A stretch of 64,000 nt of DNA. Source: an uncultured Porphyromonadaceae bacterium (GTDB taxonomy: Bacteria; Bacteroidota; Bacteroidia; Bacteroidales; Muribaculaceae). Below the pieces are notes generated by a model. The model was not told where the DNA came from. It was given only the letters and a program-made list of their open reading frames with translations, and ran no database searches. Within the stretch, counting starts at the first letter, position 1. Each line of letters begins with the position of its first letter. This document shows positions 18,952-29,854 of this stretch, one piece after another. Position numbers and translations under genes: made by a program. The stretch lies in NCBI GenBank assembly GCA_947175295.1, contig CAMWMK010000001.1:1-64000 (forward strand), given 5' to 3'.

Positions 18952-21900
18952 ATGAAAAATGTAAAGAAACCATTTCGCTGCATCGCGTTGCTGATGGTCA
19001 TGCTTCTGGCCGGGTCGATATCGGCCTGGGCGGATACTGTCAAAGGCAATGTGGTCGATGAGTCGGGCGAACCGCTCATCGGCGTGACTGTCAGAGTAGA
19101 CGGCACCTCCATTGGTACGGCTACCGACATGGATGGCAACTACACCATCAACGTACCTAACATCAAGAAAGACCACCTCATTTTCGGCTATGTAGGAATG
19201 GCTGACCAGAAGATAGCGGTCGGCGGCCGTAAGGTCGTAGACGTGGTCATGAAGGAAGACTCCGAAATCCTCGACGAAGTAGTGGTGGTCGGCTACGGCC
19301 AGCAGAAAAAGGCGTCGGTGGTGGGAGCCATCACTCAGACCACAGGCGAGGTCCTTGAACGCGCGGCAGGCGTGCATGACATCAGCGCCGCCCTTACCGG
19401 CAACCTCCCCGGTGTCGTCACCGTCCAGTCTTCAGGCATGCCGGGCGATGAATCCGCGAAGATCACCATCCGCGGTGCCTCTTCCTGGAACAACAGCGCC
19501 CCCCTTGTCCTCGTCGACGGTATCGAACGCGAGATGAGCAGCGTCGATGTCAGTTCGGTGAAATCGATCTCCGTACTTAAGGACGCATCCGCAACCGCGG
19601 TCTACGGTGTGAAGGGCGCTAACGGCGTGATCCTAATCACGACCAAGCGCGGTCAGGAAGGACGCGCAAAGATCGATGTAGGCTTCACCGCGACCATGAA
19701 GACCATTTCCAAGCTTCCCGATAAGATGGATTCATACGACGCTCTTCTTTGGAGAAACAAGGCCGTGATGCACGAGCTTCCCATCATGGGGTCTTCCTGG
19801 TCATACATGACTCCGCTCGCTGTGGCCGACAAATACCGTAATCCTGCAAATCTTGAGGAGTCTGAGCGTTATCCCAACGTAGACTGGAAAGACTATCTTT
19901 TCAAAGACCATGCGATGTCTTACAACGGCAACGTTTCGATCAGCGGCGGTACGAAGTTCGTACGTTATTTCGCAGTGATCGACTTCGTGAGCGAGGGCGA
20001 TATGTTCAAGGACATAGACAACGGACGTGGATATGACACCGGCTTCGGCTACAACCGCATCAACGCACGCTCCAATCTCGACTTCTCCCTTACTCCGACC
20101 ACTACCTTCAAGGTGAACCTTGCCGGTTCCACCGCGCAGAGGCGCTCCACATGGCCGAGCGACGGCAATTCTTTCGACCAGAGCAACTGGAACAACCAGC
20201 AGGTATGGGCCGGTGTCTACAACATCGCCCCGGACGTATTCCTCCCTATCTATTCCGATGGCTCTTTCGGCTACTATCCGTCGTTTAAGTCGCAGGTGGC
20301 CAACTCCGCGGAGCAGCTCGCCATGGGCGGCGCGTTCAAGACCACCGATACTTCCATCACTACCGACTTCGTACTCAACCAGGACCTGAAGTTCATCACT
20401 CCCGGCCTCAACCTTATGGGTATGATTTCATGGGACAACCGATTCCGTGAGGCATCACGTGGCATCAACGACCTTAACAACAGTCCTCAGCACAAATGGA
20501 TCGATCCTGAGACCGGTATGGTCCAGACCGAGACCAACTACGACAAGACCACGATGTTCGACTATATGCCGGGCAACAAGTGGAGCACACAGGGCGGAGA
20601 AGTGCAGAACTGGAACACTGTCCGCAACATGAACTATCAGGTGCAGCTCAACTGGGCACGCGAGTTCGGCAAGAACGATGTCGGCGCCACTGCCGTATGG
20701 ACACGTCAGGAAGTGGCTACCGGCTCGATGATCCCTATCCGCCGTGAAGACTGGGTGTTCCGTCTGACCTACAACTTTGACGACCGCTATTTCGTGGAAT
20801 ACAACGGCGCCTACAACGGCTCCGAGAAATTCGGCAAGGGCTTCCGTTTCGGCTTCTTCAACTCCGGAGCTATCGGTTGGCGTCCGTCGGAGGAGAAGTT
20901 CTGGAAGGCCGCAGGGCTCGACAACTGGTGGCAGGAACTTAAGATACGCGCTTCCTACGGCGAAATCGGCGACGACTCAGGCGCTCGCTTCCTCTACATG
21001 GACCAGTGGGCCTATGGCGGCAACACCAAGATGGTCACTACAGGCTACGGCGACAAGGCGACACCGGGAGTATATACAGATGGCTCCATCTACTCCTACT
21101 ATCGCCAGAGCGCGCTCGGAAACCCCGATGCCCACTGGGAGAAGGTGAAGAAGATGAACCTCGGTATCGACTTCTCGTTCCTCAACAGCATGTTCTCCGG
21201 TACGGTCGAGCTCTTCAAGGACAAGCGTGACGACATCCTCATCAGCGGCGGCGACCGCTCTATGCCCTCTTACTTCGGCCAAACTCCTCCTACCGCCAAC
21301 CTGGGTAAGGCTACAGTGTCAGGCTATGAATTCGAACTCCGCTTCAACAAGCCTATAGGCAGGGACATGCGCATCTGGGCCAACCTCAATATGACTCATG
21401 CCGCGAATAAGATTACATTCCGCGACGACCCGGAGCTAAAGCCCGACTATCAGAAGCAGGCGGGATTTGCCATCGGCCAGACCCACTCCCACATCAGCGG
21501 AGGATTCCTCAACTCGCTTGATGAACTCTACGGAGCCCCCAGCCATGACATCAACAACGAAAGCCGCCTTCCCGGCGATTACTATATCGTAGACTTCAAC
21601 GGCGACGGCATTGTAGACGAGAAGGACTCAGCTCCTTACGGATACACCGGCACTCCGCAGAACACCTACAACGCCACCATCGGATATGAATGGAAGGGCT
21701 TCAGCTGCTTCGTTCAGTTCTATGGCGTGACCAACGTCACCCGCGACGTGGGCCTGACATCATTCAGCCACAACACCGACAACGTCTACAACCTCGGTTC
21801 GTGGTGGAACGGCTATGACCTCGACGGCGATGTGCTGCTGCCACGCTGGTATTCGCAGTCAAGCTCCTACAGCAACGGTACGCAGTATCTCTACGACGCT

Positions 21901-22122
21901 TCCTACGTCAGACTGAAAAACGTCGAGGTGGCCTACACATGGAACGGCGGCTGGATCAAGAAGCTCGGAATGAACAACCTTAAGGTCTACCTCAACGGCA
22001 ATAACCTCTGGCTCTGGTCGCGCATGCCCGACGACCGCGAATCAAACTTCGCGGGCTCCGCAGGTTCCGGCGCTTATCCTACACTCCGCCGTTTCAACTT
22101 AGGCATCAAGTTCAACTTCTAA
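18952..22122 (+). CDS. xusA: SusC-like TonB-dependent receptor, xus operon 1 (XusA-like)
   Basis: Signal peptide, CPD-like domain, TonB box LDEVVVVGYGQQKKASVVGAI, plug and barrel. Confidence 0.9.
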   Translation: MKNVKKPFRCIALLMVMLLAGSISAWADTVKGNVVDESGEPLIGVTVRVDGTSIGTATDMDGNYTINVPNIKKDHLIFGYVGMADQKIAVGGRKVVDVVMKEDSEILDEVVVVGYGQQKKASVVGAITQTTGEVLERAAGVHDISAALTGNLPGVVTVQSSGMPGDESAKITIRGASSWNNSAPLVLVDGIEREMSSVDVSSVKSISVLKDASATAVYGVKGANGVILITTKRGQEGRAKIDVGFTATMKTISKLPDKMDSYDALLWRNKAVMHELPIMGSSWSYMTPLAVADKYRNPANLEESERYPNVDWKDYLFKDHAMSYNGNVSISGGTKFVRYFAVIDFVSEGDMFKDIDNGRGYDTGFGYNRINARSNLDFSLTPTTTFKVNLAGSTAQRRSTWPSDGNSFDQSNWNNQQVWAGVYNIAPDVFLPIYSDGSFGYYPSFKSQVANSAEQLAMGGAFKTTDTSITTDFVLNQDLKFITPGLNLMGMISWDNRFREASRGINDLNNSPQHKWIDPETGMVQTETNYDKTTMFDYMPGNKWSTQGGEVQNWNTVRNMNYQVQLNWAREFGKNDVGATAVWTRQEVATGSMIPIRREDWVFRLTYNFDDRYFVEYNGAYNGSEKFGKGFRFGFFNSGAIGWRPSEEKFWKAAGLDNWWQELKIRASYGEIGDDSGARFLYMDQWAYGGNTKMVTTGYGDKATPGVYTDGSIYSYYRQSALGNPDAHWEKVKKMNLGIDFSFLNSMFSGTVELFKDKRDDILISGGDRSMPSYFGQTPPTANLGKATVSGYEFELRFNKPIGRDMRIWANLNMTHAANKITFRDDPELKPDYQKQAGFAIGQTHSHISGGFLNSLDELYGAPSHDINNESRLPGDYYIVDFNGDGIVDEKDSAPYGYTGTPQNTYNATIGYEWKGFSCFVQFYGVTNVTRDVGLTSFSHNTDNVYNLGSWWNGYDLDGDVLLPRWYSQSSSYSNGTQYLYDASYVRLKNVEVAYTWNGGWIKKLGMNNLKVYLNGNNLWLWSRMPDDRESNFAGSAGSGAYPTLRRFNLGIKFNF

Positions 22123-22126
22123 CATT

Positions 22127-24085
22127 ATGCAACCAATCATGAACAGATATATAAAATTCTTTGGAGCCATCGCGTTGGGAATGACCCTGACAGCCGGAAT
22201 GACTTCTTGCGAGGACTATCTCGACAAGGAGCCGGATTCAAACGTCTCTTCCGACACTCCCTTCAAGAATTTCACCAATATGCAGGGATATGTGGAGGAG
22301 ATCTACAACTGCATCCCTGACAAGGCCAAGTGCTACTGGACTTCATCATGGAATCTCGGCGACGACGAGGTCATGAATCCACAGGCGGAATCAGACCGCG
22401 TAATCCAGACCCAGATCGACCTCGGAAACTTCTATGCCTGGCAGAGCAACAACCAGTTCTGGTTTGCCGCGAATAAGTCAGGACTCGACCCGACCTCCAA
22501 CGACGCTTTCAACCATCGTCTCGCGGGCCATGCCTGGTATTGCATCGCCAAGGCCAACAAGGGCATACAGGAGATCGACAACCACTTCACCGGCACTGCT
22601 GAAGAGAAGAACCTCATACTCGGTCAGCTCTACTTCTTCCGCGCATGGTGGCACTTCGAGATGATGCAGTTTCTCGGTGGTCTTCCCTACGTGGATATGG
22701 TGTTTTCGGCTACCGAGTCGCCGCGCCTGGAGCGCCTTTCCTATCTGGAATGCGCCGACAAGGCAGCCGCCGACTTTCAGAAGGCTGCGGAGCTCCTTCC
22801 CGTAAACTGGGACAACACCACTGCCGGAAAGAACACACTCGGCAAAAACGAGCTCCGCATCAATAAGATCACGGCCCTCGCTTACCTCGGCAAGAACTAT
22901 CTTTGGGCCGCCAGCCCGCTTATGCAGCATGGCGCTCAGACAGGTGGCGGTCAGACCTATAGCTACAGCGAAGACTATGCCCGCAAGGCTGCCGACGCCT
23001 TTGGCGAGATCATTTCGCTCGTGGAGTCCGGACAGACGCAGTATGAGTTCGCTTCGTTTGACTACGACAACATCTACGACCATAAGAAGGCTTCCGGAGT
23101 CGACAACAGCTACAGCGAGCTCTTCTTCACTTCAGGCAGAAGCTGGGAGCAGCCCGGCGGCAAGGAGGCTCTCCTCCGCGGTCCTTCCGCAGGATGGTCA
23201 TATACCCGCTATAACTTCAGCCGTACCTTCGGACCCAACCAGCTTTGCGCACAGGACAACCATATCCATCAGCCTACTGCAAACTATGTGGCCAACTACG
23301 GCATGGCCAACGGTCTTCCTATCGACGATCCCGAATCAGGATGGGATCCCAAGCACCCCTTCAAGGGTCGCGACCCGCGTTTCTACCATGACATCGTGTT
23401 CGACGGTGTGAAGTATATCAATGCTGAGCCGGATGCAGCGGATAAGGCCATGAAATATGCCGGCCTCGCTACGGGCGGCTCCATGCGTGCCATCACCAAC
23501 GCTTCGCGTTCGGGCTATTTCTATCAGAAACTCGTACCCCACACATGCCAGAAGTATGATTCCGGCTCATCCGACGACTACGGTCCCAACCCACACAGCT
23601 ATATCCCCTATATGCGTCTTGCCGACGTCTATCTGATGTATGCCGAAGCTACTGCGGTATTCGGCGGACAGCAGGGCAAGTCGGGCAAGTGCCAGCTGAC
23701 TTCAGTTGACGCCATCAACAGGCTTCGCGACCGCGTGGGCGCAGGCCATGTAGCCGATAAGTATACCGGCAACGCATATATGGATGAGGTGCGCCGCGAA
23801 CGCGCCGTAGAGCTTGCCTTCGAAGGCTTCCGTTTCAATGACCTTCAGCGCTGGCTTCTCCTCACCGAGCCGAAATACTGCGTCAAGACATCTCAGGAGT
23901 TCATCCGTGTCTCGGGTGTCGACGAGAAGTTCTACGCTGAAAACGATCCCGCCGAGGCCGAAGTGGCTGAGTTCCGTGAAGAAGTGATACTGACACGCAA
24001 CTTCGATACGAAGCACTACTGGTTTCCGCTTCTCCGTGATGACACCTACATCTATGCAGGTTTCGAGCAGAATCCGGGATGGTAA
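22127..24085 (+). CDS. xusB: SusD-like surface glycan-binding lipoprotein (XusB-like)
   Basis: Lipobox (AGMTSC) EDYLDKEPDSNVSSDTPF; SusD motifs (LGQLYFFRAWWHFEM, EVRRERAVELAFEGFRFNDLQRW), C-terminal GFEQNPGW. Confidence 0.9.
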   Translation: MQPIMNRYIKFFGAIALGMTLTAGMTSCEDYLDKEPDSNVSSDTPFKNFTNMQGYVEEIYNCIPDKAKCYWTSSWNLGDDEVMNPQAESDRVIQTQIDLGNFYAWQSNNQFWFAANKSGLDPTSNDAFNHRLAGHAWYCIAKANKGIQEIDNHFTGTAEEKNLILGQLYFFRAWWHFEMMQFLGGLPYVDMVFSATESPRLERLSYLECADKAAADFQKAAELLPVNWDNTTAGKNTLGKNELRINKITALAYLGKNYLWAASPLMQHGAQTGGGQTYSYSEDYARKAADAFGEIISLVESGQTQYEFASFDYDNIYDHKKASGVDNSYSELFFTSGRSWEQPGGKEALLRGPSAGWSYTRYNFSRTFGPNQLCAQDNHIHQPTANYVANYGMANGLPIDDPESGWDPKHPFKGRDPRFYHDIVFDGVKYINAEPDAADKAMKYAGLATGGSMRAITNASRSGYFYQKLVPHTCQKYDSGSSDDYGPNPHSYIPYMRLADVYLMYAEATAVFGGQQGKSGKCQLTSVDAINRLRDRVGAGHVADKYTGNAYMDEVRRERAVELAFEGFRFNDLQRWLLLTEPKYCVKTSQEFIRVSGVDEKFYAENDPAEAEVAEFREEVILTRNFDTKHYWFPLLRDDTYIYAGFEQNPGW

Positions 24086-24119
24086 TGGAGTATAAACTAA
24101 CCTTACTGTAAGAAAACTT

Positions 24120-26957
24120 ATGACAACAAATTATAATAAGATCCTCCCGATGGTAGCTTTAGCGGCAATGTGCGTCCCTCAGGCGGCGGCCGCCAACGAC
24201 GAGGCCGCGGATTCTGTGGCCGGCTACAAGGTGCATCTGCCTTTCCGCACTGTGGAGAGCGGCGATATGCTCGGCGGTGCAGAAGTGCTCGACCTGGAGA
24301 AGCTGATGGAGGTCAACTATATCAACGATATCAATACCGGAACCATCTCCGGCTACGTCTCCGGTTTCAACGGCAACTCCCTCTGGGGTATGGATGCGGA
24401 CAACGAGGGTTTCCTCGTGCTTATCGACGGTGTGGTCCGCGATATGAACAACGTCATCTCCACCGAAGTGAAGGACATCACCTTCATCAAGGGGGCCGCC
24501 GCTACGGTCCTTTATGGCGCGCGTGCCGCAAAGGGTGTGATCTACATCACTACCAAGCGCGGCGAGAACGCACCCCTTTCCATCAATGCACGCGTCAATA
24601 CCGGATGGCATGTGGCCAAGTCTACTCCCGAATACTTAGGCTCGGCTGAATACATGACCCTCTACAACCAGGCCCTTGCCAACGACGGCCTCGCTCCACG
24701 CTATTCGGCAGAGGACATCTATAACTATGGAAGCGGCGCGAATCCCTACCGCTATCCCAATCTCAACATGTATTCCGGCGACTACCTGAAGAAGGCCTAC
24801 AACCGCACGGACGCATCCGTTCAGATCTCAGGCGGCAACGAGCGCGCACGCTACTACACAAACATCAACTATTTCCGTCAGGGCGACTATCTTAAGGTAG
24901 GGGAGGCAAAGCACAACTTCACCGACCGCTTCAGCGTACGCGGCAACATCGACGTCGACATCACCGACTTCATCAGTGCCTACGTCAACGCAAGCGCCAC
25001 TTTCTACGGGGCGCGTAGCGCCAATTCCAACCTCGGCAGCTATTGGTCGCAGGCGGCTTCCCTGCGTCCCAACCGCTTCACTCCCTTCATTCCCGTGAGC
25101 CTTGTCAATACGGGAGCGTTGAGCTCGATGGAGCTGCTCGGAAGCACTACCAATATCTACGACGGATGTTTCCTCGGTGGCACACAGATCGACAAGACAA
25201 ACATTTTCGCCGACTACATGGCTGCCGGCTATAATAAGTATACAAGCCGCCAGTTCCAGTTCGATACCGGTGTCAACGTCGACCTCGGCATGGTGACAAA
25301 GGGTCTTACCTTCAACACCAAGTTCGCTGTAGATTATGCTACTTCCTACACTACGAGCTACAATAACTCCTACGCGGTCTTCATTCCGGAATGGAGCCAG
25401 TACAACGGTGTGGATGAGATCACTTCCGTCACTATCGAAGGCAAGGACGAGCACTCCGGCAAGCAGAACATCGGCGGCTCCTCAAGCCGTCAGACCATGT
25501 ACTGGTCCGGCCAGTTCGACTATGCCCGCACATTCGACGACGTACATAACTTCCATGCCCTTGCAGTCGCAGCCGGATGGCAGCGTACGTTATCCGGCCA
25601 ATACCACCGCACGAGCAGCGCCAACATAGGCTTCGAGGCCGACTACAACTACGACCGCCGCTACTATGTGGATCTCGCTGTGACCGGCGTCCACTCGTCG
25701 AAGCTCGCTCCCGGACACCGTCAGGCATGGTCGCCGGCCGCTACCATCGGATGGCGCCTGACAGGCGAGGAATTCCTTCAGGACAACAGCGCCATCAACG
25801 AACTCATGCTCTCCGCTTCAGGCGCAATCCTGCATCAGGACATCGACATCGCGGACTACTATATGTATACCGCCAACTACACCAACGGCGGATGGTACAG
25901 CTGGGCGGTCGGCGGCACATCGGCTGCCTATCCCAAGCGCGGCAACAACGAAGACCTCAACTTCATCAATCGTAAGGAATTCACCGTTGGCCTACGCGGC
26001 GAGCTCGCCAACCGCATGATCGACTTCAACGCGATGTATTTCCTTTATAAGACCGAAGGCCTCATCAGCAATCAGTCCACTAAATTCCCGAGCTACTTCT
26101 CTACTTACTATCCCGAGGCTTCATTCGTGCCTTATGTCAATATGAATGACAACAAGCGCACCGGTTTCGACTTCGCTGTCAATTTCAAGAAGAACTTCGG
26201 AGAGTTCGACCTTAAGGTGGGTGTCACAGGCACTTACTACGACACCAAGGCCACGAAGCGCGACGAAGTATATGAGAACGCTTACCAGTATCGTCAGGGA
26301 CACATCGTCGACGGCATCTGGGGCTACAAGTGCCTCGGATTCTTCCAGACCGATGAGGAGGCCGCCTCTGTCGACCAGTCCGCCCTCGGAAGTTCCGGCC
26401 TTAAGGCAGGTGACCTCAGATACGCCGACCTGAACGGCGACGGCAAGGTAGACCAGAACGACCAGACATTCCTCGGAAAGGGCGGATGGTATGGCAGCCC
26501 GTTCTTCATGGGTGTCAACCTTCAGATGTCGTGGAAAGGGTTCACGCTCTTCGTGCATGGCCTTGGAAACTTCGGAGGACACGGCACACTCAACGGCAAC
26601 TCCTACTATCAGATGTATGGCGAGAACAAATATTCCGAGATGGCACGCGAGTGCTGGACTCCGGAGACAGCCGCTACAGCGACCCTTCCCCGCCTGACCA
26701 CTACCAACGCAGCCAACAATTACGTGACCTCCGACTTCTGGATGTACAGCACAGACCGCTTCGACATCGATAAGATACAGCTGACCTACGACTTCCCGAA
26801 GTCGATCATCAACGGTCCCGTGGTCAAAGGCCTTCAGGTCTATGTAAGCGGAGACGACCTCGTGACATTCGGTAAGAACCGTAAGATCCTCGAGATGAAT
26901 GTGGGATCCGCTCCCCAGTCTCGTTTCTACAACATCGGTGCCCAGATAACTTTCTAA
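24120..26957 (+). CDS. xusC: Short SusC-like receptor without CPD domain or canonical DEVVVVGYG TonB box (XusC-like)
   Basis: Signal peptide then plug directly (FLVLIDGVVRDMNNVISTEVKDITFIKGAAATVLYGARAAKGVIYITTKRG); barrel to terminal phenylalanine. Confidence 0.88.
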   Translation: MTTNYNKILPMVALAAMCVPQAAAANDEAADSVAGYKVHLPFRTVESGDMLGGAEVLDLEKLMEVNYINDINTGTISGYVSGFNGNSLWGMDADNEGFLVLIDGVVRDMNNVISTEVKDITFIKGAAATVLYGARAAKGVIYITTKRGENAPLSINARVNTGWHVAKSTPEYLGSAEYMTLYNQALANDGLAPRYSAEDIYNYGSGANPYRYPNLNMYSGDYLKKAYNRTDASVQISGGNERARYYTNINYFRQGDYLKVGEAKHNFTDRFSVRGNIDVDITDFISAYVNASATFYGARSANSNLGSYWSQAASLRPNRFTPFIPVSLVNTGALSSMELLGSTTNIYDGCFLGGTQIDKTNIFADYMAAGYNKYTSRQFQFDTGVNVDLGMVTKGLTFNTKFAVDYATSYTTSYNNSYAVFIPEWSQYNGVDEITSVTIEGKDEHSGKQNIGGSSSRQTMYWSGQFDYARTFDDVHNFHALAVAAGWQRTLSGQYHRTSSANIGFEADYNYDRRYYVDLAVTGVHSSKLAPGHRQAWSPAATIGWRLTGEEFLQDNSAINELMLSASGAILHQDIDIADYYMYTANYTNGGWYSWAVGGTSAAYPKRGNNEDLNFINRKEFTVGLRGELANRMIDFNAMYFLYKTEGLISNQSTKFPSYFSTYYPEASFVPYVNMNDNKRTGFDFAVNFKKNFGEFDLKVGVTGTYYDTKATKRDEVYENAYQYRQGHIVDGIWGYKCLGFFQTDEEAASVDQSALGSSGLKAGDLRYADLNGDGKVDQNDQTFLGKGGWYGSPFFMGVNLQMSWKGFTLFVHGLGNFGGHGTLNGNSYYQMYGENKYSEMARECWTPETAATATLPRLTTTNAANNYVTSDFWMYSTDRFDIDKIQLTYDFPKSIINGPVVKGLQVYVSGDDLVTFGKNRKILEMNVGSAPQSRFYNIGAQITF

Positions 26958-26969
26958 CAACCCGACAAA

Positions 26970-28751
26970 ATGAAAAATATAATAAAATATTTCGCTGCGG
27001 CTTCGATCATGATGGGCCTTGCTTCGTGCGACGACCTCTTTGAGCCTGCCAATGAGAACATCAAGGATGAGAACTCGATGATCACTGAGCCGAACTATGC
27101 CGACGCGATCCTCGGCAGCGCGTATATCCTGATGCCTTATCCAAGCAGTTCTGAAAACGATGTCGCTACCGACGACGCTGTGTCGAATCAGCTCGATAAC
27201 TCATATCTTAAGATAGCCGGAGGCGCATGGAACTCACAGACCGGTGTATCCGTCAACAACTGGCGCGACCGCAACGCTTCAATACAGTACTGCAATCTCT
27301 TCCTTGAGAAGGTAGACGAGGTGGCTTTCTCGACAACTCCTGAAATCAACGAGATGTTTCAAGACCGCCTGAAAGGCGAAGCCTACGGCCTGCGCGCACT
27401 CAATATGCTTTACCTCCTTCAGAACTACGCAGGCAAGACCGCTTCCGGCGAACTCATGGGTGTGCCTGTCTGGACTGAGTCATGGAACGCTACCTCCAAC
27501 CTCAATGTGCCGCGCAACACATTCAGGGAGTGCTTGGCGCAGCTGCTCGACGATGTTGACAAGGCTGTGGCTCTCCTTCCCCTTGACTTCAAGGATGTCA
27601 GCGATGCTGAAGTTCCCGATAAGTATAAATCAAAAGGCGTCAACGCCGCTGTCTACAACCGGGTGAACGGCGCTACGACTGCACTTCGTCTTTCCGGCCG
27701 CATTGCGGAAGCAATCGGCTCACAGGCCGCGCTTCTCGCCGCAAGTCCCGCTTTCTCCGACCAGTCGGGAGTGGACTGGGCTGAGGCCGCCAACCGTGCC
27801 GGCAACGTACTGAAGCGTATCGGCGGCGTGGCTGGAATGCCCCAGAAGGGTCATCTCTGGTATACGGCCGAGGAAATCGGCAACAGCGTGACGGCATCAG
27901 TCAATCATCCCGAAGTGATATGGCGCGACGGCGCTTCCGAAAGCTCCTCGCGCGAGGAAGACAACTTCCCCCCGACACTCTACGGCAAAGGACGCGTCAA
28001 TCCTACCCAGAACCTTGTCGATGCCTTCCCGATGGCCAATGGTTATCCCATCACTGATTCCCGCTCCGGATACAATGCCAATGATCCCTACTCCGGTCGC
28101 GACCCTCGTCTTGGTGCATACGTGGTGGTCAACGGCAGCACTTTAGGCGTAAACAACAGCGTGATCCACACAGGCACTGACGCCGGCAACAACGACGGCA
28201 TCAATCAGGAGGCGGAATACTCCACCCGCACCGGCTACTACATGCGCAAGCTCCTCCGCAGCGACGTGAACCCCAACTCCACCAACAAGGTAGAGAAGTA
28301 TCACTACACCACCCGTATCCGTTTCACAGAGATATTCCTCGCATATGCTGAGGCGGCCAACGAGGCATGGGGCCCGACAAACGGCGGCAGCTACGGATTT
28401 TCTGCCTACGACGTGATCAAGGCCATCCGTAAGCGCGCGATGGGCGATGCAATAGGCGACGACCCGTATCTGGAATCGGTAAAGGGCAACAAAGACGAGA
28501 TGCGCAAGCTCATCCGCAACGAACGCCGACTCGAACTCTGCTTCGAGAATAAGCGCTTCTGGGACCTCCGCCGCTGGAACTCCAACATAAGCGAACTCAA
28601 CGAAGCGGCACAGGGCATGGAGATCACAGGCTCTTCATATAAGAAGATCGAAGTGGAAACCCGAAACTATAAGGAATATATGATCTATGGTCCACTCCCG
28701 TACAGCGACGTGCTGAAGTTCAGCGCGCTTGAGCAGAACGCGGGTTGGTAA
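26970..28751 (+). CDS. xusD: SusD-like lipoprotein (XusD-like)
   Basis: Lipobox (MGLASC) DDLFEPANENIKD; KLIRNERRLELCFENKRFWDLRRW; C-terminal ALEQNAGW. Confidence 0.9.
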   Translation: MKNIIKYFAAASIMMGLASCDDLFEPANENIKDENSMITEPNYADAILGSAYILMPYPSSSENDVATDDAVSNQLDNSYLKIAGGAWNSQTGVSVNNWRDRNASIQYCNLFLEKVDEVAFSTTPEINEMFQDRLKGEAYGLRALNMLYLLQNYAGKTASGELMGVPVWTESWNATSNLNVPRNTFRECLAQLLDDVDKAVALLPLDFKDVSDAEVPDKYKSKGVNAAVYNRVNGATTALRLSGRIAEAIGSQAALLAASPAFSDQSGVDWAEAANRAGNVLKRIGGVAGMPQKGHLWYTAEEIGNSVTASVNHPEVIWRDGASESSSREEDNFPPTLYGKGRVNPTQNLVDAFPMANGYPITDSRSGYNANDPYSGRDPRLGAYVVVNGSTLGVNNSVIHTGTDAGNNDGINQEAEYSTRTGYYMRKLLRSDVNPNSTNKVEKYHYTTRIRFTEIFLAYAEAANEAWGPTNGGSYGFSAYDVIKAIRKRAMGDAIGDDPYLESVKGNKDEMRKLIRNERRLELCFENKRFWDLRRWNSNISELNEAAQGMEITGSSYKKIEVETRNYKEYMIYGPLPYSDVLKFSALEQNAGW

Positions 28752-28775
28752 CATTCATAAATTAACTGAAACGAC

Positions 28776-29846
28776 ATGACTGATTTTAAGAACGGCCTCA
28801 TCGGAGGCTTTGGAATACTTCTCGCCCTCTCCGCCGCTTCCTGCAAGAACGGCAACAACGACTTCCCTGACTACGATGGAGGCATCACCGCATATTTCGC
28901 TAATCAATATCCCGCTACGATCGTAGTGCTGGGTGAATATCCCGAGGGTGATAACTCCGACAATCTGGAACACAAGATCAACATCTATGCGACTCAGGGC
29001 GGAGCTTACGAGCCGAAAGACCTCAAGATAGATGTAGTGGTAGACAACAGCCTTGTCTCCGACCTCTACTTCCCCGACGGATCTCCTGTCAAGGCCATGC
29101 CGGAGAATTATTACTCTCTTGAGAGCAATACCTTGACACTAAGCAAAAAGCATAAGGAAGACAAGACTCCTCTCTTCGGCACTAAGGTGCAGCTTACCGA
29201 TGCTTTCTTCAATGACCCCGCTTCCGTAAAGGAGACATATGTGATTCCCGTGAGGATGGTGAAGGCCATCGGAGCCGACAGGATCCTGACCGGCACTCCG
29301 GCCATACCTGATTCCAATCCCGCTCTGACTGACGCATCCGCGTGGGACGTACAGCCCAAAGACTTCACCCTTTATTGCGTGAAGTATGTCAATCCCTGGG
29401 CCGCAAGCTACCTCCGCCGCGGTGTCGACCAGATCACTGACGCGGTGGCAGGCAGCAGCACTGATGTTCGCCACGAGCAGTATATAGAGAAGAACGAGGT
29501 GGTCTACCTTACTACTGAATCGATGACGGAAGTGCTCTTCCCGCTTTCCACCGTAGTGCCTGACGGAGAGTCGGTCAAGACACTTACCTGCGACTTGATG
29601 CTCAAGTTCAGCGGCGATGACTGCACTGTCTCCACATCCACCGAAGGCATGACAGCTACCGGTAGCGGCAAGTTCGTCAAGAAAGGCGACAAGAACTTCT
29701 GGGGCGACAAAGACGCTCACGACGTGCTCTATCTTGACTATCAGGTAGACTTCGGTCCCCGGCAGTTCAGCACGAAGGATACGCTCGTGGTTCGCTCGCG
29801 CGAGATAGCTCCGATATTAGATTTCAATCCCGTCTATAAAAACTGA
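28776..29846 (+). CDS. xusE: XusE-like outer-membrane lipoprotein (DUF1735-type, putative surface glycan-binding protein)
   Basis: Lipobox (LSAASC); position between susD and GH10 as in xus loci; ITAYFANQYPATIVVLGEY, YVIPVRMVKAIGADRILTG. Confidence 0.75.
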   Translation: MTDFKNGLIGGFGILLALSAASCKNGNNDFPDYDGGITAYFANQYPATIVVLGEYPEGDNSDNLEHKINIYATQGGAYEPKDLKIDVVVDNSLVSDLYFPDGSPVKAMPENYYSLESNTLTLSKKHKEDKTPLFGTKVQLTDAFFNDPASVKETYVIPVRMVKAIGADRILTGTPAIPDSNPALTDASAWDVQPKDFTLYCVKYVNPWAASYLRRGVDQITDAVAGSSTDVRHEQYIEKNEVVYLTTESMTEVLFPLSTVVPDGESVKTLTCDLMLKFSGDDCTVSTSTEGMTATGSGKFVKKGDKNFWGDKDAHDVLYLDYQVDFGPRQFSTKDTLVVRSREIAPILDFNPVYKN

Positions 29847-29854
29847 TCATCACC

